A DNA stretch of 35,701 nucleotides. Origin: an uncultured Bacteroidota bacterium. GTDB taxonomy: Bacteria; Bacteroidota; Bacteroidia; Chitinophagales; Saprospiraceae. This document shows positions 6,663 through 15,099 of the stretch, piece after piece; within the stretch, counting starts at the first letter, position 1; each line of letters starts with the position of its first letter. The translations under genes were made by a program, and so were the position numbers. Location of the stretch: the NCBI GenBank assembly GCA_902609095.1, contig CACLQQ010000026.1, positions 1-35,701 on the forward strand, written 5' to 3'. The notes under the pieces are model-generated. The model was not told the DNA's origin. It saw only the letters and a program-made list of their open reading frames with translations, and did not search any database.

Positions 6663-7538
6663 TTATATCAGATAAAAAACAAGGAAAACAAATACCCATA
6701 CTAAATCTACAAAGTGCCAGTACAAACCTATCTTCTCAACCATCTCATACCCATTCTTACGATCAACGTATAATCCAGAAGCTGCATTAATACATATGAT
6801 CAGTAAGAACGCAACACCTGAAAAAACGTGAAAACCATGAAAGCCTGTAATACAGAAGAACAGAGCTCCAAAAGCTTTAGGACCAAAAGCTTGTTCGCCT
6901 TTCACAGGCGCTCCACCCTCTCCTATCATTGAATTGCCCTTCGCATCTAACACCTCATAAGGTAAATTATGCCACCCTCCATTGTGATTGTGAATCAAAT
7001 AAGAATCACCAGGCCCAAATGTGTCTCCGGCGGAAATGTCGTGGCCATCTCCTTCTAAATAACGTCCATGCTCCGTATGTGTACCAAAAGGGTTCGTATG
7101 ATAGGATACAGATTCCTCCATGATAAGGTTGTTCCACTCCCATGCCTGACAGCCCAAGAATGCAGCGCCACCTATTATCGTCAAGACCATCCAGAATACT
7201 ACTCCATTCTTATTCTCTTGATGCCCTTCTTGTACAGCTCTAACCATTGTGAAAGAACTTGCCAAAAGAATGAATGTCATCAAAGTCACAAAAAGAAGTG
7301 GTGCATGATGAATTCCACCAGGGAAAGTACTAAATACGAAATCTGGAACAGGCCATGTAGGACTACTTACTCTTAGTGTACCATATGCTATCAGAAAGCC
7401 TGAAAAGGTAAATGCATCTGATAGCAAGAAATACCACATCATCAACTTACCATAACTGGCTTTGAATGGTTGAGAAGCACCATCCCAAGTCACCTCGTTG
7501 TGATGATCTCCTGTAGCACGCGTTAGAGTGTCTGCCAT
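6663..7538 (-). CDS. coxC: Cytochrome c oxidase subunit III (first paralogue, long form)
   Basis: The 291-residue membrane protein has the heme-copper oxidase subunit III helices, with FHGFHVFSG (233-241) and YWHFVDLVWVFVF (273-285). These are the family's most conserved motifs, linked to lipid binding and stability of the D-channel entry. Between helices around 138 and 218 there is a hydrophilic insertion of about 75 residues rich in His, Gly and Asp (GTHTEHGRYLEGDGHD). An insertion here is common in Bacteroidota homologues as far as I recall. It lies 7 bp downstream of the shorter subunit III gene; both are probably in the same complex or fill two related slots. Confidence 0.92.
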   Translation of the reverse strand: MADTLTRATGDHHNEVTWDGASQPFKASYGKLMMWYFLLSDAFTFSGFLIAYGTLRVSSPTWPVPDFVFSTFPGGIHHAPLLFVTLMTFILLASSFTMVRAVQEGHQENKNGVVFWMVLTIIGGAAFLGCQAWEWNNLIMEESVSYHTNPFGTHTEHGRYLEGDGHDISAGDTFGPGDSYLIHNHNGGWHNLPYEVLDAKGNSMIGEGGAPVKGEQAFGPKAFGALFFCITGFHGFHVFSGVAFLLIICINAASGLYVDRKNGYEMVEKIGLYWHFVDLVWVFVFLVFYLI

Positions 7539-7545
7539 TTTATTA

Positions 7546-8118
7546 TTATCTACTTAGGTATAGAAATATGAGTAAATACACCCACAACAAATCAACAAAA
7601 TGCCAATAGTGTAGGAGTAACTCAAAATTTATTTTGCGTTTAGGAGTCACTTTAAACTTCAGAGTATAAGCGTTAATTATACCTATTAGCAAGGCTACAA
7701 TACCACCTATGACGTGAAGAATATGAACCCCTGTAATTATATATAAAAATGATCCAGCGGGATTCCCTTTTAGGTCCACACCAATCGAAAATAATGTTAG
7801 CCATCCCTGATACTGCAATACGATAAAAGCGATGCCTAAAACGGCACTTAATATCAATAGAGGTTTATAAAATTTAACTTTTTCTGCTGTGAATGATCTA
7901 TAGGATGCATGAAGACTAACACTGGACAACAATAACACCAATGTACTGATGAAGAAAATATTAGGAAGTCCAAACTCCAACCAATTCCCTGCTGCTTGCC
8001 TTACAACATATGCACTTGTGAAGGCTCCAAACATCATAGTGATGCTAGCCATACCTATCCACATCGCAAATTTGAGTGGATGGATTTTATTATTTGTATG
8101 GTAGTATGTAGTATTCAT
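7546..8118 (-). CDS. Cytochrome c oxidase subunit III (second paralogue, short form)
   Basis: The 190-residue protein has five hydrophobic helices and ends with YWHFVDLLWVYLLIFLYL, the same signature as the adjacent subunit III; GVHILHVIGGIVALL corresponds to the FHGFHV helix. It lacks the 75-residue hydrophilic insertion and is shorter at the N-terminus. Tandem subunit III genes after ctaB are usual in Bacteroidota aa3 operons, so this is not recent duplication: the two copies are clearly diverged. It starts 2 bp after the ctaB stop. Confidence 0.9.
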   Translation of the reverse strand: MNTTYYHTNNKIHPLKFAMWIGMASITMMFGAFTSAYVVRQAAGNWLEFGLPNIFFISTLVLLLSSVSLHASYRSFTAEKVKFYKPLLILSAVLGIAFIVLQYQGWLTLFSIGVDLKGNPAGSFLYIITGVHILHVIGGIVALLIGIINAYTLKFKVTPKRKINFELLLHYWHFVDLLWVYLLIFLYLSR

Positions 8119-8120
8119 TG

Positions 8121-9035
8121 CTAAAAGAGTATATCAATAATTAAAATTATCAAGGCTAATGGAATGAAAGCCAAGGAGCTGAACATCAAGTTCTTAGCAG
8201 AGTTTAAGTTGAAATAACGATAGAATTGACTACTATAAAACAAATATATTAGGCATAGACTCATCAAAGATATGAATCCAATCATACTGACGAGTCCAAA
8301 ATTAAACATGTAGAGTGTAAGTAAAATTAAACTTGCAGCATAGGCCATAGAACTAACTGCGATATTTCTGTTAATTGAACCATTCTTATTCTTAGGGATA
8401 AAACTAAATCCAGCTTTATCATAATCACTATAAGAAAGAAAGGCGATAGACCAAAAATGTGGAAACTGCCAGGCAAGCTGCAATAAGAACAAACAAATAC
8501 ACAACTCCGTAAGTCCTCCAAAAAAAGCCACACTGCCGATTAGCATTGGCATTGCGCCGGCAATTGCTCCTACAAATACTGCTACTCGAGAATATCTCTT
8601 GAGGGGGGTATATACGAAAGCATATAGCACGAAAGCAAACATTCCAAAAAATGATGCCACAGGATTGAACATTCCTAAGAGGGTAATTCCTGTTAAACAG
8701 AATATGCCACCGAGAAGAACTGCCGTTGAACTTGACATTTTATTCTGAACTAATGGACGATTAGCTGTTCTATCCATTAGCGCATCAAAGTCTTTCTCAA
8801 GAACTTGATTAATAATATTACTGGCTGCTGTTATGAGGAATCCTCCTAAACCTAATGTTATGACTTGTAGAAAAGTAACATCTAAACCAGAAGAAATATA
8901 AAAAGCACCAATCGATGTAATAACAACCAGCATAGATAAGCGAAACTTAACTAATAAGCAAAAGTCACTCAAAAGATTAAATGAATCTACTGCGGCCACC
9001 TTCGTACTTTGCTGATATGTGCTTTTAGCTTTCAA
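8121..9035 (-). CDS. ctaB: Protoheme IX farnesyltransferase (heme O synthase)
   Basis: The 304-residue UbiA-family prenyltransferase has about nine membrane helices. The first prenyl-diphosphate site NQVLEKDFDALMDRTANRPL (76-95) contains the family's Asp-rich motif, and the second loop has YSDYDKAGFSF. It attaches a farnesyl group to heme b to make heme O, the precursor of heme A used by the oxidase encoded next door. Heme A synthase (ctaA) is not in this window. The longest open frame begins at TTG 9035, directly preceded in frame by TAG. The next possible start is GTG 8999, so a non-ATG start is required either way. It lies 24 bp after coxA. Confidence 0.93.
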   Translation of the reverse strand: MKAKSTYQQSTKVAAVDSFNLLSDFCLLVKFRLSMLVVITSIGAFYISSGLDVTFLQVITLGLGGFLITAASNIINQVLEKDFDALMDRTANRPLVQNKMSSSTAVLLGGIFCLTGITLLGMFNPVASFFGMFAFVLYAFVYTPLKRYSRVAVFVGAIAGAMPMLIGSVAFFGGLTELCICLFLLQLAWQFPHFWSIAFLSYSDYDKAGFSFIPKNKNGSINRNIAVSSMAYAASLILLTLYMFNFGLVSMIGFISLMSLCLIYLFYSSQFYRYFNLNSAKNLMFSSLAFIPLALIILIIDILF

Positions 9036-9059
9036 CTATGGTTCGAATAATAAAATCTA

Positions 9060-10910
9060 TTAATGCACCTCTTCAGCTTTTTCTTTTTCTGACAACGGCA
9101 TGATCTGCGGAATGAAATCTTTTCCATCTTTACCATAGTCATAAGCCCATCTGTGCACTGTAGGAATATTTCCTGGCCAGTTACCATGTCCTGCTTTGAT
9201 AGGTGTTGTCCACTCCAAAGTAGTTGCCAACCAAGGATTCTTAGTTGTCATTTTTTTACCATTCTTTATGGACCATACAAAGTTGATCACAAATAATATC
9301 TGTGCAGCAAATGTTACTATCGCAGCAATGGTGATAAACTCATTCATCGTCGTGAACTGTCCAAATGCATCGAAACTATCGAATCTGTAATATCTTCGAG
9401 GTACACCAGCCATACCTAAATAATGCATTGGCCAGAAAATAGCATATGCACCGATCATTGTCATCCAGAAGTGAATCCTTCCTAATGTCTCATTCATAAA
9501 TGTTCCAAACATTCGTGGATACCAATGATAAATACCAGCAAACATTCCGAAGAAAGCAGCTACACCCATAACAATATGGAAGTGAGCTACTACGAAATAG
9601 GTATCATGAAGTTGAATATCAATGGCTGAATTGCCTAAGAATATACCTGTTAGCCCACCCGATATAAACATTGATACAAAACCTATGGCAAAGAGCATCG
9701 GACTATTGAGTCGAATGTTCCCTCCCCACAGAGTAGTTATCCAATTAAATACTTTAACCGCCGACGGTACGGCAATAATCAGTGTAAATATCACGAAGAA
9801 GTTAGATATAAATGGATTCACCCCAGACATAAACATGTGGTGAGCCCAAACTATAAAGGATAAAAAGGCTATTGCTAATATAGAATAGACCATAGCCTTA
9901 TACCCAAAAATGGGCTTACGAGCATGGACTGATAATACTTCTGAAACTATACCCATTGCCGGTAGGATGATAATATATACTTCAGGGTGTCCCAAGAACC
10001 AGAATAAATGCTGATATAATACTGGACTACCACCTACATAGTCTAAAGCCTGACCATTTATAAATATCTCACTTAAGTAGAAACTGGTTCCTAATGATCT
10101 GTCAGCAATCAATAAGAAGAAACCAGAGACTAATACTGGGAAAGATAATAAACCGATTATAGCCGTAACAAAGAAAGCCCATATTGTAAGAGGCATTCTC
10201 CAGAGACTCATTCCCTTAGTTCTAAGGTTTAATACAGTAGTGATATAGTTAATACCGCCTAATAGTACAGAAACTACAAAGAGAGTTAAACTTACCAACC
10301 ACAAGGTCATACCAGCTCCCGACCCTGATGAGGCTTGTGGGAGTGCACTCAAAGGAGGGTATGCCACCCAACCACCTGAGAATGGACCTGTTGATAAGAA
10401 CAACGAGAAGAACATTACTAGTCCTGCTAAAAAGAAAAACCAGTATGATAACATATTCAATAAAGGTGACGCCATATCTCTCGCGCCTAACTGCAACGGA
10501 ATTAAAAGATTACTGAACGTACCACTCAATCCAGCAGTCAATACAAAGAATACGATTATCGTACCATGCATCGTAACTAAGGCATAGTAGAACTGCGGAT
10601 CCAAGGTACCTATTCCTGTCTCCTCGTTCATCATAATCCATCTACCTAACATAGGTTTAAGCCATGCTAAACTTTCATCAGGAAAACCTAATTGAAGTCT
10701 AAATATGACAGACATAGCAGATCCAACTATCGCCCAAAACATACCCGTAAATAAAAACTGGCGTGCAATAATTTTATGATCTAAACTAAAAATGTACTTA
10801 AAGATGAAGCTTGACTTATATTTGTCCTCATGGTGATGCTCATGAAAATGATCATCATATCCTTGCTCCTCAATTAATACTTCCTCATTAAATGTTGTTA
10901 CCTCTGACAT
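9060..10910 (-). CDS. coxA: Cytochrome c oxidase subunit I (aa3, A1 type)
   Basis: The 616-residue protein has twelve or more helices and all heme-copper residues: low-spin heme ligand His115 (TMHGT), HPEVY with CuB ligand His308, gating Glu310 and cross-linked Tyr312, CuB ligands His357-His358 (AHHMF), and VAHFHIVMG with heme a3 ligand His443 and heme a ligand His445. Glu310 in HPEVY together with Asp145 (GARDMASPLLN) indicates a full D channel, i.e. A1 type. It reduces oxygen to water and pumps protons. The N-terminus has an additional acidic and His-rich stretch (HFHEHHHED, 21-29) before the first helix. It lies 10 bp after coxB. Confidence 0.98.
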   Translation of the reverse strand: MSEVTTFNEEVLIEEQGYDDHFHEHHHEDKYKSSFIFKYIFSLDHKIIARQFLFTGMFWAIVGSAMSVIFRLQLGFPDESLAWLKPMLGRWIMMNEETGIGTLDPQFYYALVTMHGTIIVFFVLTAGLSGTFSNLLIPLQLGARDMASPLLNMLSYWFFFLAGLVMFFSLFLSTGPFSGGWVAYPPLSALPQASSGSGAGMTLWLVSLTLFVVSVLLGGINYITTVLNLRTKGMSLWRMPLTIWAFFVTAIIGLLSFPVLVSGFFLLIADRSLGTSFYLSEIFINGQALDYVGGSPVLYQHLFWFLGHPEVYIIILPAMGIVSEVLSVHARKPIFGYKAMVYSILAIAFLSFIVWAHHMFMSGVNPFISNFFVIFTLIIAVPSAVKVFNWITTLWGGNIRLNSPMLFAIGFVSMFISGGLTGIFLGNSAIDIQLHDTYFVVAHFHIVMGVAAFFGMFAGIYHWYPRMFGTFMNETLGRIHFWMTMIGAYAIFWPMHYLGMAGVPRRYYRFDSFDAFGQFTTMNEFITIAAIVTFAAQILFVINFVWSIKNGKKMTTKNPWLATTLEWTTPIKAGHGNWPGNIPTVHRWAYDYGKDGKDFIPQIMPLSEKEKAEEVH

Positions 10911-10920
10911 TGGTAGATTT

Positions 10921-12426
10921 TTAGAGATTTTGAGAAATAATTTTCATTTCAATACGACGGTTATTTTGTCGTCCTTCCACAGTGTCGTTAGTGTCAGCAG
11001 GTATTGTTTGACCATGTCCTACTGCTTTGAGTCTTTCGCTGGTGATACCTTTTTCAGTGAGATATTGAGTTACAGCAGTAGCTCTCTCTCCTGACAAGAC
11101 AATATTGGAGTTAGCATTACCAGTATTATCAGTATGTCCAGATATTTCAATCGCTATGTCATTATACTCTGACATAATCTTAGCGACATTATCTAATTCA
11201 TATTTAGAATCATCTTTTAATTCAGCTGAACCAATATTAAAAAATACATTCTTAAGATTTATACTTATAGTTGATGGATCATCCTCTATCAATGCAGCTT
11301 CTACCTCAGATAATAATTCTTGAGATCTGGCTTCTACCTCATAAGGTAGCAACTGAGCTTTGAAAGGATCATCATTTGTATTCCTAATGTTCTGAATGTA
11401 ATATCCAGTTTGAGAGTTGAACCACTCATCATACTCCTCTTGAGAAACGATCTTGACAATACGCTTCATAGAATAGTGCCCTTTCCCGCATAACTCTGCA
11501 CAAGCTAATTCATAATCGAATAACTCCCATTTCTGAGGACCATTTGGATTCTCAGGATCTGCCGGTACTTGCCATTCAGGATATTTGCTTAATTCTTCCC
11601 TATACTCTTCTGTTGTTTTTGTAGGCGTAAAAACAAAGTATGTAGGCAAACCTGGAATTGCATCCATTTTTAACCGGAAGTGCGGTAGATAGAAGTTATG
11701 AAGTACATCCTTTGCAGTAATTCTTACTCTTACTTTTTGGTTGACTGGCAAGTATATTTCTGTAGGATGGAAATCATCAATATTTTTTGGATCAGACCAA
11801 TCTTGACCAAGTGGATTATTCGCCAGATTGATCAATCTGAAATTCTTAGTACCTAATTTACCATCAGGACCTGGATATCTTATATCCCAAGCAAATTGAT
11901 AACCAGTTGCTTCAAACTCTAGCACTTCTGCATTCGGATCAACATCTGGCATTACTTCATTCCAAACTACCAATCCGTTGGTTACTAAGAATACCATAAC
12001 CAATGCAGGTACGATTGTCCATACTAACTCTAATTTGTTGTCATGAGAGAAAAATATACCTACTCTGCCTTCAACCCTCCTGTACTTATAAGTAAACCAA
12101 AAAAGAGCAACGTGAGTAAGGACAAAAACTATCCCAGTAAAAAACAATGTAGTATTGAATAAGCTATCTATATCGCCTCCGTGAGCAGAAGCCGCTTCAT
12201 GAGGGCCATAACCCAACATTGAATTTTTATAATAAATAGCTGAAGCAACACAATAAACTAAGAAGGCCACACAGAATACCATTAACCATTTAGCCTGACT
12301 ATTAGTAATACTGCGGCTAACGGCTTCTTCGCCTCTGATCTTTGCAGTAAGGTCAGTAACACGACCTATTTGTACCACAACAACCCCAAACAGTAATATT
12401 ATTCCGACTATTAAAAGACCGATCAT
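10921..12426 (-). CDS. coxB: Cytochrome c oxidase subunit II fused to a C-terminal OmpA-like peptidoglycan-binding domain
   Basis: This 501-residue protein has three parts. First, four hydrophobic helices (about 2-20, 47-66, 92-112, 135-155); the last two match the canonical subunit II hairpin. Second, a periplasmic cupredoxin domain (165-330) with all CuA ligands: His243, Cys309, Glu311, Cys313, His317, Met320 (CAELCGKGHYSM). Third, after a linker (335-386), an OmpA-like domain (about 387-498) with VFFNIGSAELK, ISGHTDNTG (428-436), LSGERA and NNRRIEM (488-494). Asp433 and Arg448 are 15 residues apart, the spacing of the diaminopimelate-binding Asp271/Arg286 of Acinetobacter OmpA. The frame is continuous with no stop or shift, so this is a real fusion. 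It accepts electrons from ACIII and probably anchors the oxidase to peptidoglycan (inference). Confidence 0.96.
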   Translation of the reverse strand: MIGLLIVGIILLFGVVVVQIGRVTDLTAKIRGEEAVSRSITNSQAKWLMVFCVAFLVYCVASAIYYKNSMLGYGPHEAASAHGGDIDSLFNTTLFFTGIVFVLTHVALFWFTYKYRRVEGRVGIFFSHDNKLELVWTIVPALVMVFLVTNGLVVWNEVMPDVDPNAEVLEFEATGYQFAWDIRYPGPDGKLGTKNFRLINLANNPLGQDWSDPKNIDDFHPTEIYLPVNQKVRVRITAKDVLHNFYLPHFRLKMDAIPGLPTYFVFTPTKTTEEYREELSKYPEWQVPADPENPNGPQKWELFDYELACAELCGKGHYSMKRIVKIVSQEEYDEWFNSQTGYYIQNIRNTNDDPFKAQLLPYEVEARSQELLSEVEAALIEDDPSTISINLKNVFFNIGSAELKDDSKYELDNVAKIMSEYNDIAIEISGHTDNTGNANSNIVLSGERATAVTQYLTEKGITSERLKAVGHGQTIPADTNDTVEGRQNNRRIEMKIISQNL

Positions 12427-12435
12427 ATTATTTTT

Positions 12436-13794
12436 TTATACGTGGTGATGTAAACTTTCTGATAAATAAGGATCATTCTTAGGCACTAAATTTGACTTAC
12501 CTAAGGTGACATAAAAGAAATATAAGAACGCACATAAGAAACCTATCATCGTTCCAATTTCTAAGAATCCTGGAAGTGAAAATCCTACCTCAAATGAACT
12601 AACCGCATGATGCCCTGCACCAGCAACAGCGTGAGCTGCTCCTTCTCCATGATCAGTAGCCTCCTTGACCAATGTAGCTGCATTAGACCCATGACCATCA
12701 GGTGGCATATGACCCGAACTATGCCCACCATGGTGGCCTAAAACTTCATGTGCTGTATGTAGGGCACCTGGTTTGATCATCAAAAAGAAATCAAGCCAGT
12801 GACCAAAGATCACCAGTAGGCCCACAAAAATGAGCGTTCCAAATTTTCTTTTCGTGTCATTTCTCATCAAAATGAGGAATGGTAGTACAAAGTTGATAAC
12901 TAAGTTGGCATAGAACAATATAGGATACTGATCTTGTCTTGTTTTGAAGTATACCGTCTCTTCTCCGACATTAGCATACCATATTAGCATATACTGAGAA
13001 AACCATAGATATGTCCAGAACACACTAAATCCAAACATAAACTTACCCAAGTCATGGAAGTGCTCTAGACTCACGTTAGGGTAATATCCTTTTGATTTCA
13101 TGAAGATCAGTATTAAAATTGTCATGGCAATCATAGACACGAATAAACTCGCACCAGAATACCAAGCAAACATTGTACTGTACCAATGTGCATCAATTGA
13201 CATGACCCATTGCCAAATTACTAAACAAACCGAAAAACCTGCTATAGGAAGGAAAGTCGCTGTCCAAAAGCGATTCTTAAAATGTTGTTTGTAATCCTTG
13301 TCTCTCACAGCATCTTCCTGAATAGAAACCTTGCGTATTTTATAAGCAAAGAACATCCACACTGCAACAATTCCGGTACTTATAGTATACCAGAAATTGT
13401 TAAGGAAGCTCGACTTGTGCTGTAATATCTTATCCGATTCAACAGACGCTTGGTCTGCCCAGTGGTATAAATGATGTATATCAAATACAGTTCCTACAGC
13501 AATAATTGCCATAAGGCCCAATCCTACCACTAAAAACATACCCATTGACTCCCATACTCTCTTGAAAACAATATGCCATCCTCCCCATGCTGTGGTACAC
13601 ACAGAGTAAAAGAATACTGCCATTAAGGATATGCCTGTAAAAAAAACAGAATTATGGAGGAAATTAGTCCAGAATCTGGTGTGCAAAGCATCATCATTCA
13701 TCCACGTAAGAGCCATAGATATGAAACCCACTACGATACCCGCAAGAAGTAAATTTCTTTGCTTATTAGAAACGGTATAAGTCGTCATCTGCAT
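12436..13794 (-). CDS. actF: Alternative complex III subunit ActF (quinol:cytochrome c oxidoreductase, NrfD-like)
   Basis: The 452-residue integral membrane protein has about ten helices and is the shorter of the two NrfD-like membrane subunits of ACIII. Features such as WQWVMSIDAHWYSTMFAWY (194-212) and FWTYLWFSQYMLIWYAN (259-275) are characteristic of ActF. It pairs with ActC in the membrane and may form a proton path. A hydrophilic His/Gly-rich insert lies at 346-396 (14 His in about 50 residues) before the last helix, and the protein ends with LHHHV. ATG 13794 is used; ATG 13788 (Met3) is equally possible. It lies 13 bp after actE and 9 bp before coxB, directly joining ACIII and oxidase genes. 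Confidence 0.95.
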   Translation of the reverse strand: MQMTTYTVSNKQRNLLLAGIVVGFISMALTWMNDDALHTRFWTNFLHNSVFFTGISLMAVFFYSVCTTAWGGWHIVFKRVWESMGMFLVVGLGLMAIIAVGTVFDIHHLYHWADQASVESDKILQHKSSFLNNFWYTISTGIVAVWMFFAYKIRKVSIQEDAVRDKDYKQHFKNRFWTATFLPIAGFSVCLVIWQWVMSIDAHWYSTMFAWYSGASLFVSMIAMTILILIFMKSKGYYPNVSLEHFHDLGKFMFGFSVFWTYLWFSQYMLIWYANVGEETVYFKTRQDQYPILFYANLVINFVLPFLILMRNDTKRKFGTLIFVGLLVIFGHWLDFFLMIKPGALHTAHEVLGHHGGHSSGHMPPDGHGSNAATLVKEATDHGEGAAHAVAGAGHHAVSSFEVGFSLPGFLEIGTMIGFLCAFLYFFYVTLGKSNLVPKNDPYLSESLHHHV

Positions 13795-13807
13795 GTCTCA
13801 ATTATCT

Positions 13808-14566
13808 TTAATCATGATTTGAATCATGATGATCATCAGTTACATGATGCCCAGCATCATGAGTTCCCACATCATCAGTTACTAATGCCACCTCAATCTC
13901 AGAAGCAGGTATATCAATATCATTCAGTGTATTGATATCTTCATTGTATACTAATTTCAATTCTTTAGCTTGAAGAGATCTGATATAGTGAATCACTTGC
14001 CATCTTTCTTCAAAGGATAACTTGTCCTTATAAGCCCCCATAAGGTTCTTACCATACATAATAGCATGGTAGTATCTACCATTAGAGGCATTCAAAAATT
14101 CCTCTAATAAAAAATTAGCTGGTGCCACTGGATAAGCACTGCCATCTCTGGCGAGATATCCTAATCCATCTCCCTTCTCTCCATGACAGATACCACAGTA
14201 AATGTTGTAAAGTTCTTTAGCATCGGACAAACCTTCATCAGTTATAGGATAAGGGTTATTGATCAATTCAGCTGTTGCACGAGATCTTTCTGCATCTGAG
14301 TCACCATAATGATACACCGGGCTCTTAGCTGCATTAGTTCTTGGGATAGTCCCAGCTACTGGCAACTTAGGCTGAACCATCTCGTAATACTCATCTTCAG
14401 AACCCCAAGTGTTCTGATAGTAGTAGTTGTAATAGTTAGCCTCGTAAGCGATACTGTGACCCATATCTGGCATATATTCACTTCCCGTACTATTCTTCCC
14501 TGGCTGTTGACAAGCAAAAAGCAGGACTATGGAAAAGTATAAGACTATATATTTAAAGTTGTTCAT
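13808..14566 (-). CDS. actE: Alternative complex III monoheme cytochrome c lipoprotein ActE
   Basis: The 252-residue precursor has a lipoprotein signal peptide with the lipidated cysteine at Cys19 (LLFACQ). A class I cytochrome c domain occupies about 110-200: heme motif CGICH (124-128) and candidate distal ligand Met176 in YGKNLMGAY. In ACIII structures ActE is the monoheme subunit thought to pass electrons on toward the oxidase. Its C-terminus (233-252) is unusually rich in His and Asp. The Tyr/Asn-rich segment EANYYNYYYQNTW (42-54) follows the anchor. Gene spacing is 12-13 bp on both sides within the operon. Confidence 0.95.
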   Translation of the reverse strand: MNNFKYIVLYFSIVLLFACQQPGKNSTGSEYMPDMGHSIAYEANYYNYYYQNTWGSEDEYYEMVQPKLPVAGTIPRTNAAKSPVYHYGDSDAERSRATAELINNPYPITDEGLSDAKELYNIYCGICHGEKGDGLGYLARDGSAYPVAPANFLLEEFLNASNGRYYHAIMYGKNLMGAYKDKLSFEERWQVIHYIRSLQAKELKLVYNEDINTLNDIDIPASEIEVALVTDDVGTHDAGHHVTDDHHDSNHD

Positions 14567-14578
14567 GTTTTTATTCGC

Positions 14579-15097
14579 TTAAATAATCTTATTTGAGATT
14601 TCTGTTGCACCGGTAGCTTTCAAAAAGCTTTCAGCATTAATACTACTTACTGAATGAGTATCAAATGCTATACAAAACTTATCATCCGTGATTCTGTCGT
14701 GTAAAATTGGATTCTGCACTCCAGGTCCTAATCCACACACTGTGTAGAAAGTCACTACCATACCTATAGCTGAGAACAATACTGTTAACTCAAAGGTGAT
14801 TGGTATAAACGCTGGAACAGACCAATATGGCTTACCTCCAAAAATAATAGGCCAATCTTGAGTAAATATCCATGTCATTCCAAGGAATGCCGTTAACGTA
14901 CCTATCGCTCCATAAATAAAGCCAGCAATATGTAATCGGGACTCTTCTAATCCTAGCAAGGGATCTAATCCATGAACAGGAAACGGTGTATAAACATCAT
15001 AAATGTCAAGATGATCCTTATTAGCTACCTTGATGGCATCCATCAAGTCAGTCTCGTCATCGTACAAACCGAATATTACTTCTCTATTCTTTGTCAT
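14579..15097 (-). CDS. actD: Alternative complex III subunit ActD (DUF3341)
   Basis: The 172-residue protein has a soluble N-terminal domain (1-55) starting FGLYDDETDLMDAI, then two transmembrane helices (about 57-78 and 97-120), and a short C-terminal domain. This is the DUF3341 layout of ActD, the small subunit without cofactor that packs on the cytoplasmic side of ActC/ActF. VYTPFPVHGLDPLLG (35-49) is a strong family signature. It lies 2 bp after the actC stop, so translational coupling is likely. Confidence 0.95.
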   Translation of the reverse strand: MTKNREVIFGLYDDETDLMDAIKVANKDHLDIYDVYTPFPVHGLDPLLGLEESRLHIAGFIYGAIGTLTAFLGMTWIFTQDWPIIFGGKPYWSVPAFIPITFELTVLFSAIGMVVTFYTVCGLGPGVQNPILHDRITDDKFCIAFDTHSVSSINAESFLKATGATEISNKII

Positions 15098-15099
15098 AG

